DNA of 64,000 nt from Acinetobacter lwoffii (GTDB taxonomy: Bacteria; Pseudomonadota; Gammaproteobacteria; Pseudomonadales; Moraxellaceae): the NCBI RefSeq assembly GCF_022967985.1, contig NZ_JALJVC010000019.1, forward strand, positions 1 to 64,000. Reading direction: 5' to 3'. Both the position numbers and the translations under genes were made by a program. This document shows, piece after piece, positions 37,108-47,198 of the stretch; position 1 is the first letter of the stretch, and each line of letters begins with the position of its first letter. The notes under the pieces were generated by a model. That model saw only the letters and a list, made by a program, of their open reading frames with translations, searched no databases and had not been told where the DNA came from.

Positions 37108-39915
37108 ATGTCAACGATCAACAAAAAGCTGTTTAAACGCCTACACTTAAATCATGCCTATGGACAGCTGATTGCGCTGATTTTTGTGCCGATTACCATT
37201 TTGGCCTGTGTCGGTGCCATGCTGGTGTTGACTGAGACCTCGAATGCCGCACGTGCCCAGCAGAAGCAGATGGCCATTGCGATTCTCACCCGTTTTCAAG
37301 GCACCTCAGAATATGCACTGGATATCTTGAATCTGTATCCATGGCAATATGACCAGGCTCACAACGCCATGCAGAACATGCTGAATGAAAAGCATCTGGT
37401 TCGGGCAGCAGTTCTGGATGAAAATGGCAAGAACCGTTTGGGCATTGGTTTTCAGGAACAGGCGCCTTGGCCAGAATTTGAGAAAAGCGGCAATTTTGTT
37501 GGTCCGATTCTGCATCAAGATAATCATATCTATGCCATTAAAGTGAATGAAAACACTTTTTCTACCGGCTGGCTGGCGATCGAACTGGATAACCAGCCGC
37601 TAGCAATTGCCCGTTACCGAGTACTGATCGTACTGATTGCGACCGGATTACTGACCTTATTATTGTTATTACTTTGCTTGAATTTCTACTCACGGCGCTG
37701 GATCGCCCCAATGTATGAGATTCGCATGCAATTGCAACGCCTGAATGCCGATACCCTCGGCCAGCATATGGTGATTAACAGCACCGGCGAGCTGCGTTTA
37801 TTGCAACGTGATATCGCCAATGTGGTGAAACGTTTGCATTTCAGCTTTCTGGAACTGCGTGAACATACCGAACAGACCGAAGACGATTTACGCCGCACCC
37901 TCGACACTTTAGAAGTCCAGAATATTACCTATCGTCAGGCACGCGACCAGGCGATCTCGGCCAACCAGGCCAAGTCGGTGTTTCTGGCCAATATTTCCCA
38001 TGAATTGCGCACCCCGCTGAACAGTATTGATGGTTTTATTCATCTGTTGTTACGTCAGGGCAATCTCAGCAACGAGCAGAGCCTGTATTTGCAGACCATT
38101 CGTAAGTCTTCGGCGCATTTGCTGGCACTGATCAATGATGTTCTGGATTTTTCCAAAATTGATGCCGGCAAACTGGAACTGGAAACGGCACCTTTTGATC
38201 TGGAAGAAGCGATTTTTGATGTGATGGACATGTTGTCACCTCTGGCAGCACAAAAACATATTGATATGGCCTTCTATTATGCAGATGGTGTGCCAAAACA
38301 CATTATTGGTGATGCGCTACGATTTAAACAGATTCTGACCAACCTGATTTCCAATGCGATCAAATTCACTCCGGATGGAGAAATCATTGTCCGGGCACGC
38401 ATGGAACATGATGGAATGGATCAGTGTGTGCTGCATTTTAGTGTACAGGATAGCGGCATTGGCCTGAGTGGTACCGACCGTAAAAAGCTGTTTGAGTCCT
38501 TCTCGCAGGGTGATACCTCGGTAACCCGTCAGTTTGGCGGTACCGGTCTTGGTCTGGCAATTTCCAAACAGCTGGTCAGCCTGATGCATGGCCAGATTGG
38601 CTTTGAAGACAATCAGGAACGTGCCCCAACCGAAAAAGGCTCGACCTTCTGGTTCACTGCCCAGTTCCTGGTCGATGAAGATACCGTGATTGAGCATCCT
38701 GATTTTAGCGAATTGACCGTGGTGTCTTATCTTGCACATCCGGCAACTGCGAATGTACTGCGGCATTATCTGGAAAATTATCAGGTCAAACACATTGAAT
38801 GTGCATCGATTCTGGATCTGTTTAGCCGTCTGAATCATTTACAGAATAGCGAAAATACCTGGCTGATCGTCGATCATAGTGGTGACAGTGAGGTCTTGTT
38901 ACGCGAAATCCGTTCACGTTATCAGGGTCATCTGGCTGTCTATGGTTATCAGATGCAGCTGGATCCAAGCATGCTCAACGACCATCGTGCCCGTGCCCTG
39001 CATCAGCCACTCAGCCGCAGCGCGCTGATTCAGTTACTCGGCAATCAGCCGGTCTTCGACCAGGAACAGCATGAAGAATTTAATGGTCAAGGCCTGCATA
39101 TTCTGGCCGTGGATGATCATTTGCCGAACCTGATTGTTCTGGAAGCCTTACTGGGCGAACTCAATGTCACCACAACCAAAGCCCTCAGCGGGCAGGAAGC
39201 GATCGATATTATTCAGCGCCGTTATGAACAGGAACAGCCGGCATTTGATCTGGTCTTTATGGACATTCAGATGCCAGTCATGTCGGGGATCGATACCACC
39301 CGTGCTATTCGCTCGCTGGAATCAACTTTTGAAAATCATAGCCGTCTGCCGATTATTGCACTGACGGCACATGCGCTTTCTGATGAAAAACATAAACTGC
39401 TGCAAAACGGCATGGATGATTATGTCACCAAGCCGATCCAGATCGAGCAGATTATCCAAATTTTGACGCACTGGACTACCGAGCATTTTAAACGGATTCC
39501 GGTACTGGAACGCGCCAATGTGATTGATGCACTGGATCCAAATATTCTGGACTGGCAGCAAAGCCTGCAACTGGCAGCCAATAAAGAAGATCTGGCGGTA
39601 GACCTGTTACGCATGCTGGTGGACAGCTTTGCAGATGAACTCGATGAAATGCAGCAACTGATTGAACTGGAAGATTTTCCACAACTGGAACATGTGCTGC
39701 ATCGTTTATATGGCGCGACCCGCTATGTCGGTGCACCGACTTTGCAGAAAGTCACCGGTGGCTTTGAACAGTTCGTTTCAACCCTGCGCAAAGAACGCCG
39801 CAAGGCCGATGAAAGCTTTGTTCAAGACGTGTTGAAATATTTTGATGAACTCAAAGCTGTAGTCGAACAGGTAGAACAGGCTGCCCAGCAAATTTTGAAG
39901 CAACATTTAAATTAA
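37108..39915 (+). CDS. barA: Hybrid sensor histidine kinase BarA/GacS
   Basis: A 935-residue tripartite sensor that phosphorylates the response regulator GacA/UvrY, which switches on Csr/Rsm small RNAs. Order: membrane helix (about 17-45), periplasmic sensor, second membrane helix and HAMP (about 170-245), DHp with H-box ANISHELRTPLNSI, ATPase domain with N-box LISNAIKFTPDG, G boxes DSGIGLSG and GGTGLGLAIS, a degenerate receiver-like segment, a true receiver with Asp in VFMDIQMPVMSG, and a C-terminal Hpt (HVLHRLYGATRYVG). All phosphorelay residues are present. It is divergent from cysM, as gacS is in Pseudomonas. Confidence 0.95.
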   Translation: MSTINKKLFKRLHLNHAYGQLIALIFVPITILACVGAMLVLTETSNAARAQQKQMAIAILTRFQGTSEYALDILNLYPWQYDQAHNAMQNMLNEKHLVRAAVLDENGKNRLGIGFQEQAPWPEFEKSGNFVGPILHQDNHIYAIKVNENTFSTGWLAIELDNQPLAIARYRVLIVLIATGLLTLLLLLLCLNFYSRRWIAPMYEIRMQLQRLNADTLGQHMVINSTGELRLLQRDIANVVKRLHFSFLELREHTEQTEDDLRRTLDTLEVQNITYRQARDQAISANQAKSVFLANISHELRTPLNSIDGFIHLLLRQGNLSNEQSLYLQTIRKSSAHLLALINDVLDFSKIDAGKLELETAPFDLEEAIFDVMDMLSPLAAQKHIDMAFYYADGVPKHIIGDALRFKQILTNLISNAIKFTPDGEIIVRARMEHDGMDQCVLHFSVQDSGIGLSGTDRKKLFESFSQGDTSVTRQFGGTGLGLAISKQLVSLMHGQIGFEDNQERAPTEKGSTFWFTAQFLVDEDTVIEHPDFSELTVVSYLAHPATANVLRHYLENYQVKHIECASILDLFSRLNHLQNSENTWLIVDHSGDSEVLLREIRSRYQGHLAVYGYQMQLDPSMLNDHRARALHQPLSRSALIQLLGNQPVFDQEQHEEFNGQGLHILAVDDHLPNLIVLEALLGELNVTTTKALSGQEAIDIIQRRYEQEQPAFDLVFMDIQMPVMSGIDTTRAIRSLESTFENHSRLPIIALTAHALSDEKHKLLQNGMDDYVTKPIQIEQIIQILTHWTTEHFKRIPVLERANVIDALDPNILDWQQSLQLAANKEDLAVDLLRMLVDSFADELDEMQQLIELEDFPQLEHVLHRLYGATRYVGAPTLQKVTGGFEQFVSTLRKERRKADESFVQDVLKYFDELKAVVEQVEQAAQQILKQHLN

Positions 39916-40022
39916 ACCTCTGAAGCTGCTCAGTTCTTAACTTACTCAAGTGTGACTGAGCTGTCATGCAAGGCCAAAGGCTGCATGCTATGCTCAAGCC
40001 AGGAAAAGTAAGGAAGAATGCC

Positions 40023-40811
40023 ATGTCACTCGTGCGCTTGGAAAAAAATAACGGCATTGCCACTGTTACACTGAATCGTCCGGATAAACGCAATGCCATG
40101 AGCTTTGCCCTGCTACGCGAACTGGTCGCGACTGCACAGAAAATCAAAAAAGATAAAAGCATCCGTTGTGTGATTTTAACTGGCGAGGCCCAGGTCTTTA
40201 GTGCCGGTATTGATCTGGCAGATTTAAATAATCCTAAAAATCGTGCTTATGCCGCATGGGAACTGATTCGTCCTGGTCAAAGCTTATTTCAAAAAGCATT
40301 TCTGGTCTGGCAAGAATTACCAGTTCCGGTGATTGCCGCAATGGAGGGCTTCTGTTTTGGTGCCGGGATGCAGCTTGCTCTGGCCGCAGATATCCGCATT
40401 GCCCATCCTGACACCAAAATGTCGATTATGGAAACTCGTTGGGGACTGGTGCCAGACATGGGACTCAGCCGTTCACTGAAAGGCCTGATTGGGATTGATC
40501 TGGCCAAAGAACTGACCTTAACTGCCCGGATTTTTGATGGTGAATATGCCAAAGAAATCGGTCTGATCACCCATGTCGATCAACAACCTTTAGCTAGAGC
40601 ACAAGCCTTGGCTGAAGAAATGCTGCAACGCTCTCCAGATGCGCTGATGGCCTCTAAATTTGTACTAGATGCCATGCAGCATCATCCAAATAAATCCCTG
40701 CGTATGGAAAAAATCTGGCAGCTGAAATTATTACTGGGTAAAAATAGTCAATTGGCTCGTAAAAAAGACAAAAACCCAGATATTCAGTTTGTGCCACGCC
40801 AGTACAAATAA
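40023..40811 (+). CDS. Crotonase / enoyl-CoA hydratase-isomerase family protein
   Basis: A 262-residue crotonase. From the ATG at 40023 (MSLVRLEKNNGIATVTLNRP), preceded by AAGGAAGAATGCC, the two oxyanion-hole segments are visible: AQVFSAGIDLADL and AMEGFCFGAGMQLALAAD. The acidic position in TRWGLVPDMGLS resembles dienoyl-CoA isomerases more than hydratases, which usually have two Glu residues. It therefore may isomerise rather than hydrate acyl-CoAs. It starts a likely operon with the dehydrogenase and isomerase-like genes that follow (36 and 39 nt gaps). Confidence 0.88.
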   Translation: MSLVRLEKNNGIATVTLNRPDKRNAMSFALLRELVATAQKIKKDKSIRCVILTGEAQVFSAGIDLADLNNPKNRAYAAWELIRPGQSLFQKAFLVWQELPVPVIAAMEGFCFGAGMQLALAADIRIAHPDTKMSIMETRWGLVPDMGLSRSLKGLIGIDLAKELTLTARIFDGEYAKEIGLITHVDQQPLARAQALAEEMLQRSPDALMASKFVLDAMQHHPNKSLRMEKIWQLKLLLGKNSQLARKKDKNPDIQFVPRQYK

Positions 40812-40847
40812 ACCAAGTCTGAATCCAGGAAAGGAATAAACCAAAGC

Positions 40848-41717
40848 ATGCAGTTGAATCTTGATACTAAAATTGCCTTCTTAGGGATGGGGCTGATGGG
40901 CACTCGTATGGCCACACGTCTGCTTCAGGCAGGTTTTCAGGTAGCGGTCTGGAATCGCACACCAGCAGCCTGTGAGCCCTTGCTGGATCTAGGGGCAACT
41001 GCGCTATCTTTAGACCAGATTGCCGACTATCCGGTGATTCTTACCTGCCTGGCAGATGATCATGCAGTGCAATCGATCTTTGCTCAGATCGAACCGTATT
41101 TGGTTGCGGAGCAAGTGATTGTGGATTTTTCCAGTCTTTCGGTACAACAAACTCAAACACTTGCCGCGCAAGCACAGGCCAAGAAAGTGACCTGGATTGA
41201 TTCTCCGGTTTCAGGCGGTACAGTTGGAGCCGAACAAGGCAGTCTGGTGATTTTTGCCGGTGGTGATGCCGCGACGATTGAAAATCTTAATCCGATCTAT
41301 GCAGTACTTTCACAGCGCGTCACCCGTATGGGTGATACGGGTACCGGTCAGGCGACCAAAATCTGTAACCAGCTGATTGTGGCTGCCAATAGCACCTTGA
41401 TCGCAGAAGCGGTCGCCTTGGCTGGACTTGCCGGGGTAGATACACGCTTACTGGCACCAGCGCTAGCGGGTGGTTTTGCCGACTCCAAGCCTTTTCAGAT
41501 TCTGGCACCCCGTATGGCCACGCAAACCTTTGAACCGGTGCAATGGAAAGTACAGACCTTGTCCAAGGATCTAAATAATGCCGTACAACTGGCCCAAAGC
41601 TTTGACTTGGATGTTCCGGTGGCGACTCAAGCTTTAACGCAGTTAAATGCCCATCAAGCCCAAGGCTTTGCCGAAGCAGATCTGGCCACTGTGATCCAAC
41701 AGCTTAAACACTCATAA
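40848..41717 (+). CDS. NAD(P)-dependent beta-hydroxyacid dehydrogenase
   Basis: A 289-residue enzyme of the 3-hydroxyisobutyrate dehydrogenase / tartronate semialdehyde reductase family. The Rossmann motif is GMGLMGTRMATRLLQ, with N-R-T after strand two (VWNRTPA), which suggests NADP or NAD. The substrate motif DSPVSGGTVGAEQGSL and the catalytic Lys in TKICNQLIV are present. Paired with the hydroxypyruvate-isomerase-like gene directly downstream, it may reduce tartronate semialdehyde (GlxR/GarR role), but no glyoxylate carboligase is seen nearby. Confidence 0.88.
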   Translation: MQLNLDTKIAFLGMGLMGTRMATRLLQAGFQVAVWNRTPAACEPLLDLGATALSLDQIADYPVILTCLADDHAVQSIFAQIEPYLVAEQVIVDFSSLSVQQTQTLAAQAQAKKVTWIDSPVSGGTVGAEQGSLVIFAGGDAATIENLNPIYAVLSQRVTRMGDTGTGQATKICNQLIVAANSTLIAEAVALAGLAGVDTRLLAPALAGGFADSKPFQILAPRMATQTFEPVQWKVQTLSKDLNNAVQLAQSFDLDVPVATQALTQLNAHQAQGFAEADLATVIQQLKHS

Positions 41718-41756
41718 CGCTTGATTGATGCAGCCCTGAATATTGAAGAGACATAC

Positions 41757-42545
41757 ATGATTAAACTTGCCGTCAACCTGTCGATGATTTTTACCGAAGT
41801 GCCGCTGATTGAACGCTTCGCGCTGGCTCGTGCACAGGGCTTTAATCATGTGGAAATCCAGTTTCCTTATGAACTCACAATTGGCCAGATTCAAAACCAG
41901 CTCAGCACGCATCAGCTGAACTTGTGCCTGATTAATGTGCCAGCGGGCGATTTAATGCAGGGCGGTCATGGTCTGGCCGGCATTCCAGGACAGGAAATCG
42001 AGTTTCGTCATGCGGTTGAGCAGGCCATCCAGTATGCTACCGCATTGAATGTACCTCGGGTGAACATTCTGGCAGGAAAACAGCCTAGGGATTGTGATCT
42101 TTTACCCTGCCTGAATACGCTGGCGAGTAACCTAAAAATGGCCTGTTCAATGCTGCTTGAGCATCAAATTGAACCGGTCTTCGAAATGATCAATGGCACC
42201 CATATGCCACGTTTTTTGATTCAAAATGTTGCCCAAGCCCAGGAAATGCTGGAAGCGGTACATCATCCGGCCTTAAAAATGCAGTACGACTGTTACCACA
42301 TGGCAATGATGGGCGAAGATGTCTTAGAAACTTTGCAAGAAAATATTGCCTCGATTGGTCATATCCAATTTGCGGATTGTCCGGGACGGCATCAACCCAA
42401 TACGGGTTCAATTCAATATCATGATATATTTCAGTGGTTAAAACATAGTCAATATCAAGGTTATGTCGCTGCCGAGTATAAACCTAGCGGACATTCCAAC
42501 GATTCCTTTGACTGGAAAGCTGAGTTCTTTCCGGAGCATGACTGA
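41757..42545 (+). CDS. Hydroxypyruvate isomerase family TIM-barrel protein
   Basis: A 262-residue protein of the xylose isomerase-like TIM barrel superfamily, closest by eye to hydroxypyruvate isomerase (Hyi). Motifs include IKLAVNLSMIFTEVPLIERF, GFNHVEIQFPYE, the metal site FEMINGTHMPRFL, MQYDCYHMAMMGEDV and HIQFADCPGRHQPNTG. The ATG at 41757 follows GAAGAGACATAC. It follows a GlxR-like dehydrogenase, which fits conversion of hydroxypyruvate to tartronate semialdehyde and on to glycerate. The activity is inferred from family and context. Confidence 0.85.
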   Translation: MIKLAVNLSMIFTEVPLIERFALARAQGFNHVEIQFPYELTIGQIQNQLSTHQLNLCLINVPAGDLMQGGHGLAGIPGQEIEFRHAVEQAIQYATALNVPRVNILAGKQPRDCDLLPCLNTLASNLKMACSMLLEHQIEPVFEMINGTHMPRFLIQNVAQAQEMLEAVHHPALKMQYDCYHMAMMGEDVLETLQENIASIGHIQFADCPGRHQPNTGSIQYHDIFQWLKHSQYQGYVAAEYKPSGHSNDSFDWKAEFFPEHD

Positions 42546-42626
42546 GTGGACTGCGGCTTCATTTGAAATTCAGGACTAAAACCGCTATATTAGACCATGC
42601 ATAATTGTTAGGAAATTACACTCCCC

Positions 42627-43034
42627 ATGAATTTAGAACCATCGCCCAGCGCTTCTAATTCTCACGATCTTACTATGAATTCAAATTCTCAAGCTGTACA
42701 GGACTGCTTAAAAGTCGTACATGCTGCACTTGAAGATGTAAAAGCAAAAGAAATTGTTGAGCTTGATGTCAGCGGTATCAGTAATGTGGCTGATGCTATG
42801 GTCATTGCAAGCGGTACATCGACACGTCACATCAAATCATTGGCCAATAACGTTGCTGAAGAAGCACGTAAAGCTGGCTTCCGCCCTCTTGGTATTGAAG
42901 GCGAACGTGATGCTGAATGGATCCTCATCGACCTTGGTTATGTGGTGGTTCATTGTATGCTTCCAACAGCGCGTAAATTCTATGACCTAGAAAGCTTATG
43001 GCGCAATCCTACAGATACTGACTCTGTAGCGTAA
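42627..43034 (+). CDS. rsfS: Ribosomal silencing factor RsfS
   Basis: RsfS binds ribosomal protein L14 and blocks joining of the subunits when nutrients are scarce. The Iojap/RsfS core is seen from CLKVVHAALEDVKAKEIVELDV through VADAMVIASGTSTRHIKSLANNV to the C-terminal REFYDLE-like motif (ARKFYDLESLW). The frame has 135 residues from 42627; an ATG at 42675 (MNSNSQAVQDC) gives the core length without an unstructured tail. I list the longer form. nadD, its frequent neighbour, is not here. A strong terminator follows. Confidence 0.93.
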   Translation: MNLEPSPSASNSHDLTMNSNSQAVQDCLKVVHAALEDVKAKEIVELDVSGISNVADAMVIASGTSTRHIKSLANNVAEEARKAGFRPLGIEGERDAEWILIDLGYVVVHCMLPTARKFYDLESLWRNPTDTDSVA

Positions 43035-43047
43035 AAACCGAATATTC

Positions 43048-43077
43048 AAAAAAGCGACCTGTGTAGGTCGCTTTTTT
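43048..43077 (+). terminator. Terminator of rsfS
   Basis: A perfect stem AAAAAAGCGACC/GGTCGCTTTTTT with a TGTGTA loop, 13 nt past the stop. Confidence 0.95.
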
Positions 43078-43244
43078 ATTGCCTGTTCATCTAACTTTAT
43101 AAGCATTAATACAACTCAATCTGTTCGCTATTTTTTAATTTCCATCTTGTCTTATGCACCGATTTGATTGGTATTTTAGGATCAATTCATCATCAACATA
43201 GACGTTCGATGATCACTCAATCATCCTTTTCCCAAGATATAAAA

Positions 43245-43290
43245 TAAAAAATCCCCCTTTATTAAAAGGGGGACTTAGGAGGATTCTAAT
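43245..43290 (-). repeat. C-rich palindromic element, also the pnt terminator
   Basis: Read on the minus strand: AAT CCTCCTAAGT, then the stem CCCCCTTT/AAAGGGGG with a 4-nt loop, then ATTTTTTATTTT. It lies 11 nt beyond pntB and looks like its terminator. The sequence has the same form as two elements at 58599-58704, so it appears to be one copy of a dispersed repeat used as a terminator. Confidence 0.75.
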
Positions 43291-43301
43291 AATTTAGATG
43301 A

Positions 43302-44747
43302 TTAGTGACCCGTACCATTAATGGCTTTAGTCATATCTTCCACCACTTTCTTGGCATCACCAAAGATCATCATGGTCTTGTCATTATAGAACAAGTCATT
43401 GTCGAGACCCGCATAACCGGTTGCCATAGAACGCTTGATCACCATAATCGTACGTGCCTTATGGGCTTCCAGAATTGGCATACCATAAATTGGCGATGTT
43501 GGATCATCTTTCGCCGCAGGGTTCACAACGTCGTTCGCACCAATCACTAGCACCACATCTGTTGCCGGGAAGTCCGAGTTGATCTCATCCATTTCCAGGA
43601 TGTCTTCATACGGTACGTCCGCTTCAGCAAGTAGTACGTTCATATGACCTGGCATACGACCTGCTACAGGGTGAATCGCAAAACGAACCGTTACGCCCTG
43701 CTCTTTTAGCAAGTTAGCCAATTCTTTTACCGCATTTTGTGCACGGCCTTGCGCCATACCATAACCCGGTACAATCACCACGCTGTCTGCATTTGACATC
43801 AGGAAGCCTGCATCATCTGCCGAGCCAGAACGCTGATTACGTTGGACCTGTTCACCTGCTCCTGCTGTCGGCGCAGCTGCACCGCCCATCGCACCGCCAA
43901 ACAAAACGTTGATGATTGAGCGGTTCATCGCTTTACACATGATGTAAGACAGAATAGCACCTGAAGAACCCACCAGTGAGCCTGCAACGATCAACATGTT
44001 GTTTTCTAAGGTAAAACCAATACCAGCTGCTGCCCAACCCGAGAATGAGTTGAGTAGCGATACCACCACTGGCATATCACCACCACCGACTGGTGCAATC
44101 CATACCCAGCCGAATGCCAGCGCAAGGCCTGTCATCGCCCAGAACGAGGTCATATTGCCAGTCAGGAAGAAGTGAACACCAAAACCTAACATAGCAATAA
44201 AGATGATCGCCTGAACCGGTTTCACCCATGCACCTGAAATGGTTTTTGCCCATTTCTTTGCAGCCAGTTTACCGTAAGCAAAGACTGATGCTGTAAAGGT
44301 AATCGCACCGACGAAACAGCCCACAAACAGTTCAAATAAATGAACACGGCTCATTTCATGGAAATTGACACCATTGGCAGCCAACAGGTCTGGACCTAGT
44401 TCAATCAATTTGTTGTTGTGAATAATGGCAGCGACAGCAATCAGGACCGCAGCCAGACCCACCAATGAGTGCATTAGCGCCACAGTTTCAGGCATCTGCG
44501 TCATTGGAACTGTACGTGCACGGGCAATACCCACGATTGCACCCAGCACCATTGCGCCAATGATCATCCAGACCACTGGATTCTCAGCTACAAAGAAGGT
44601 GGTCATGACCGCAATGGCCATCGCGATCATTCCGTAACGGTTACCGGCAATCGCAGTTTTAGGACCTGATAAACCACGTAGCGTCAGGATAAAAAGAACG
44701 GCACCAATCAGGTAGAACCAATCCGCATATTCTCGAATCATTTCCAT
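43302..44747 (-). CDS. pntB: Proton-translocating NAD(P) transhydrogenase, beta subunit
   Basis: PntB holds half of the proton channel and the NADP(H) domain of the enzyme that makes NADPH from NADH using the proton gradient. The 481-residue protein has about nine membrane helices (domain II) followed by a soluble domain III with VVIVPGYGMAQGRAQNAV and DVVLVIGANDVVNPAAKDDP, the NADP-binding signatures. It comes 3 nt after pntAb and ends the operon. It is one of two routes (with icd) in this window to NADPH. Confidence 0.96.
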   Translation of the reverse strand: MEMIREYADWFYLIGAVLFILTLRGLSGPKTAIAGNRYGMIAMAIAVMTTFFVAENPVVWMIIGAMVLGAIVGIARARTVPMTQMPETVALMHSLVGLAAVLIAVAAIIHNNKLIELGPDLLAANGVNFHEMSRVHLFELFVGCFVGAITFTASVFAYGKLAAKKWAKTISGAWVKPVQAIIFIAMLGFGVHFFLTGNMTSFWAMTGLALAFGWVWIAPVGGGDMPVVVSLLNSFSGWAAAGIGFTLENNMLIVAGSLVGSSGAILSYIMCKAMNRSIINVLFGGAMGGAAAPTAGAGEQVQRNQRSGSADDAGFLMSNADSVVIVPGYGMAQGRAQNAVKELANLLKEQGVTVRFAIHPVAGRMPGHMNVLLAEADVPYEDILEMDEINSDFPATDVVLVIGANDVVNPAAKDDPTSPIYGMPILEAHKARTIMVIKRSMATGYAGLDNDLFYNDKTMMIFGDAKKVVEDMTKAINGTGH

Positions 44748-44750
44748 GGA

Positions 44751-45074
44751 TTAACCCTCTTTTTTCTTTTGCTTAGGTTTAAACATTTCCAGCATACGTG
44801 CAGTCACGGCAAAGCCACCGAAAATATTAATACTGGCCAGGAATACTGCAATCGCGCCAAGTACGCTCACCACGTTAATGGTCTGGAAATCCACGCTACC
44901 TTCAACGCCGATCACCGGCAGGCCAACGGTCTGAATCATCGCACCGACAATAATGATCGATGACAAGGCATTAGTGACCGCCATCAACGGCGTATGCAAT
45001 GCTGGCGTTACACCCCACACCACGTAGTAACCTACGAAAATGGCAAGGACAAAAATCGTAATTGTTTCAACCAT
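44751..45074 (-). CDS. pntAb: NAD(P) transhydrogenase alpha subunit, membrane part
   Basis: A 107-residue membrane protein corresponding to the C-terminal hydrophobic part of E. coli PntA. It has three or four helices ([52 protein letters not shown]). The last is the conserved end motif of the subunit, followed by a Lys-rich tail. Separate PntAa and PntAb genes, as in Rhodospirillum, give the three-subunit form. Spacing to pntAa is 11 nt and to pntB 3 nt. Confidence 0.94.
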   Translation of the reverse strand: MVETITIFVLAIFVGYYVVWGVTPALHTPLMAVTNALSSIIIVGAMIQTVGLPVIGVEGSVDFQTINVVSVLGAIAVFLASINIFGGFAVTARMLEMFKPKQKKKEG

Positions 45075-45085
45075 GAGTCTTCTCC

Positions 45086-46213
45086 TTAACCACGTTTCAG
45101 CAGCACTTGGCCGCCATGAGTGACAAGTAGGGCTTTTTGAATTTCTTCTTCTTGATTCAGGACAAAATTCTTATCTGCATCAAATAATGTTTCCACGAAG
45201 TTAAATACGTTACGAGCGTATAAAGCAGAGGCTTCAGTTGATACAGTCGACGGAATATTTGGAATGCCGAGAATTTTAACGCCGTTGTCGGTATAGACTG
45301 TTTCACCACATTTTGAACCTTCGACGTTACCGCCAGATTCTACTGCCATGTCCAGAATTACTGAACCGGGTTTCATTTTCGCAACTGTTTCAGCACGGAT
45401 TAAACGCGGTGCATCACGGCCCGGTAAAAGAGCGGTAGTAATCACGATGTCAGCATTTGATACCGCTTTATCAACAATTGCCGCCTGATCGCGAATGTAT
45501 TCTTCACCCGGCATCCAGCCATAACCATTTTTGGCAGCATCAGCCGCTTTTTGCTGTTCTTCAGCAGACATCGGCACGTCTAGCCATTTACCGCCCAGAG
45601 ATTCAACCTGATCTTTGGCAGTTGGACGCAAGTCTGTGGCTTCAACGATGGCACCTAAACGTTTTGCAGTGGCAATCGCTTGCAGTCCCGCTACGCCGAC
45701 ACCCATGATCACCACACGAGCCGGTTTAACCGTACCCGCAGCAGTCATCAGCATCGGGAACATGCGCTGGTATTCAGCCGCAGCCAAAAGCACCGACTTG
45801 TAACCTGCAAGGTTGGCTTGAGAAGACAAGACATCCATGTTCTGCGCACGAGACAAGGTTCGTGGCAAAAGTTCCAATGCAAATGCAGACACGTTTTGTG
45901 CCGCGAATTGGTCAAGCTCAGTATTACGGTAAGGATCAAACATTGCCACGATAGTGGTATTCGGGTTGAGTTTTTGAATTTCATCACCTTTCGGTGCACG
46001 AACTTTTAAAATCAACTGACTGCCAGTATAGGCATCATCCGTAATTTTGGCACCAACTTGTTCATAGGCACTATCGATATAGGCAGCTTTAACCCCTGCA
46101 CCACGTTCGATAATCACGCTATGTCCTGCGCTGATCAATTTCTTTACTGTCTCTGGCGTCGCAGCGACGCGATTTTCACCGACAACAGTTTCGGCTGGAA
46201 TTCCGATCTGCAT
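45086..46213 (-). CDS. pntAa: NAD(P) transhydrogenase alpha subunit, NAD-binding part
   Basis: The soluble NAD(H)-binding domain I, 375 residues, related to alanine dehydrogenase. It shows [22 protein letters not shown] at the start, the Rossmann motif [21 protein letters not shown] with Asp after strand two (EATDLR), and the mobile-loop region [21 protein letters not shown]. It is the first gene of the pntAa-pntAb-pntB operon. Its promoter must lie in the long gene-free stretch upstream. Confidence 0.95.
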   Translation of the reverse strand: MQIGIPAETVVGENRVAATPETVKKLISAGHSVIIERGAGVKAAYIDSAYEQVGAKITDDAYTGSQLILKVRAPKGDEIQKLNPNTTIVAMFDPYRNTELDQFAAQNVSAFALELLPRTLSRAQNMDVLSSQANLAGYKSVLLAAAEYQRMFPMLMTAAGTVKPARVVIMGVGVAGLQAIATAKRLGAIVEATDLRPTAKDQVESLGGKWLDVPMSAEEQQKAADAAKNGYGWMPGEEYIRDQAAIVDKAVSNADIVITTALLPGRDAPRLIRAETVAKMKPGSVILDMAVESGGNVEGSKCGETVYTDNGVKILGIPNIPSTVSTEASALYARNVFNFVETLFDADKNFVLNQEEEIQKALLVTHGGQVLLKRG

Positions 46214-47198
46214 GAGCGTTCCTCAAGCTAATTTTTCTTAAGTAAACATCGTCTAAACGATGCTTCCCCTCAGGATGTGTTCTTGTTGAATTTTTGGATT
46301 CTAATCAAACTGTTTGAAATTACCACCTACTATTTATTTAATAAATACCTATATTTTGAACTGATGATTCATAAAAATGATGCTGCAATAGCACATTTAT
46401 TTAATTCTCTAGCTATTCATATTCGATGCTTTTATAAACGATATTCATTCCACTGAATGAAATATCCAGATTTTGCTGGTGTAAATAAGCGCGAATTTCT
46501 GATTTATTTTGTTACATTGATGATTCTGACAATGATTGCTGTATTTCCTGATTTAGAAGCAGACTTTCAATTTCTCTAGTCCCTATAGATAGCGGCACTT
46601 TAGCTGCGTCGTTTTTTTAGTTTTGACTTTTTTGACAGATTTAGTACTCAAGCAAGAGCACTGTTTTTAGATGTTAAAATCGTATTTTATGAAATGATAG
46701 AATTTGTTTTGAGCAGATCTTCATCAGACATAATTGATACATCTGACAAAAAAATAATCGCCAAAATTTTATAAGACCCAAGTCTCAAACAGTCAGATAA
46801 AGGGTAGAAAAAAACCTTGCGTACTATTTATTATATTAATGTACTGAACTTGATTCAAAATGGGAAATCCCATTTTTGCACCAAATTTGCGCAAAAAAAT
46901 AGAGTAAATATTCCACTTTTTTTGACCTCAGTGATCCTTTTTTATTGTTTCTACCTCGAGCTGCGCTTTAATGAAGCAACCCCATCATCAAAAGATAAAA
47001 AATTCTGCAAACATTCACTCATATTTTTTATTTAAAATTGCACTTCTTTCTTTAAGCTGCCTGAGTTCTGACAATTTTCAATACTGGCAATATTTCTCTA
47101 CTTTTAAAGCGGGAACTTCTGGCCTATAGTGCCCTCAATTTAAACATTATTCTCACTTCTCATTTAAATTCTTCCGGTCTGAATACAAGGTTAGCCCT
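46214..47198. other. Nearly 1 kb AT-rich region without a supported gene
   Basis: Between divergent pntAa and the MFS gene. It should contain both promoters. A small hairpin CATCGTCTAAACGATG lies at about 46247-46262, 35 nt upstream of the pntAa start. A 72-codon frame (46817-47035) starts with TTG, has no ribosome binding site and an odd composition, so I do not call it. The length leaves room for a small RNA or a decayed gene, but I cannot show either. Confidence 0.45.

Noticed and set aside
46817..47035. 72-codon frame in the pnt upstream region
   Set aside because: TTG start, no ribosome binding site, AT-driven composition, no motif.
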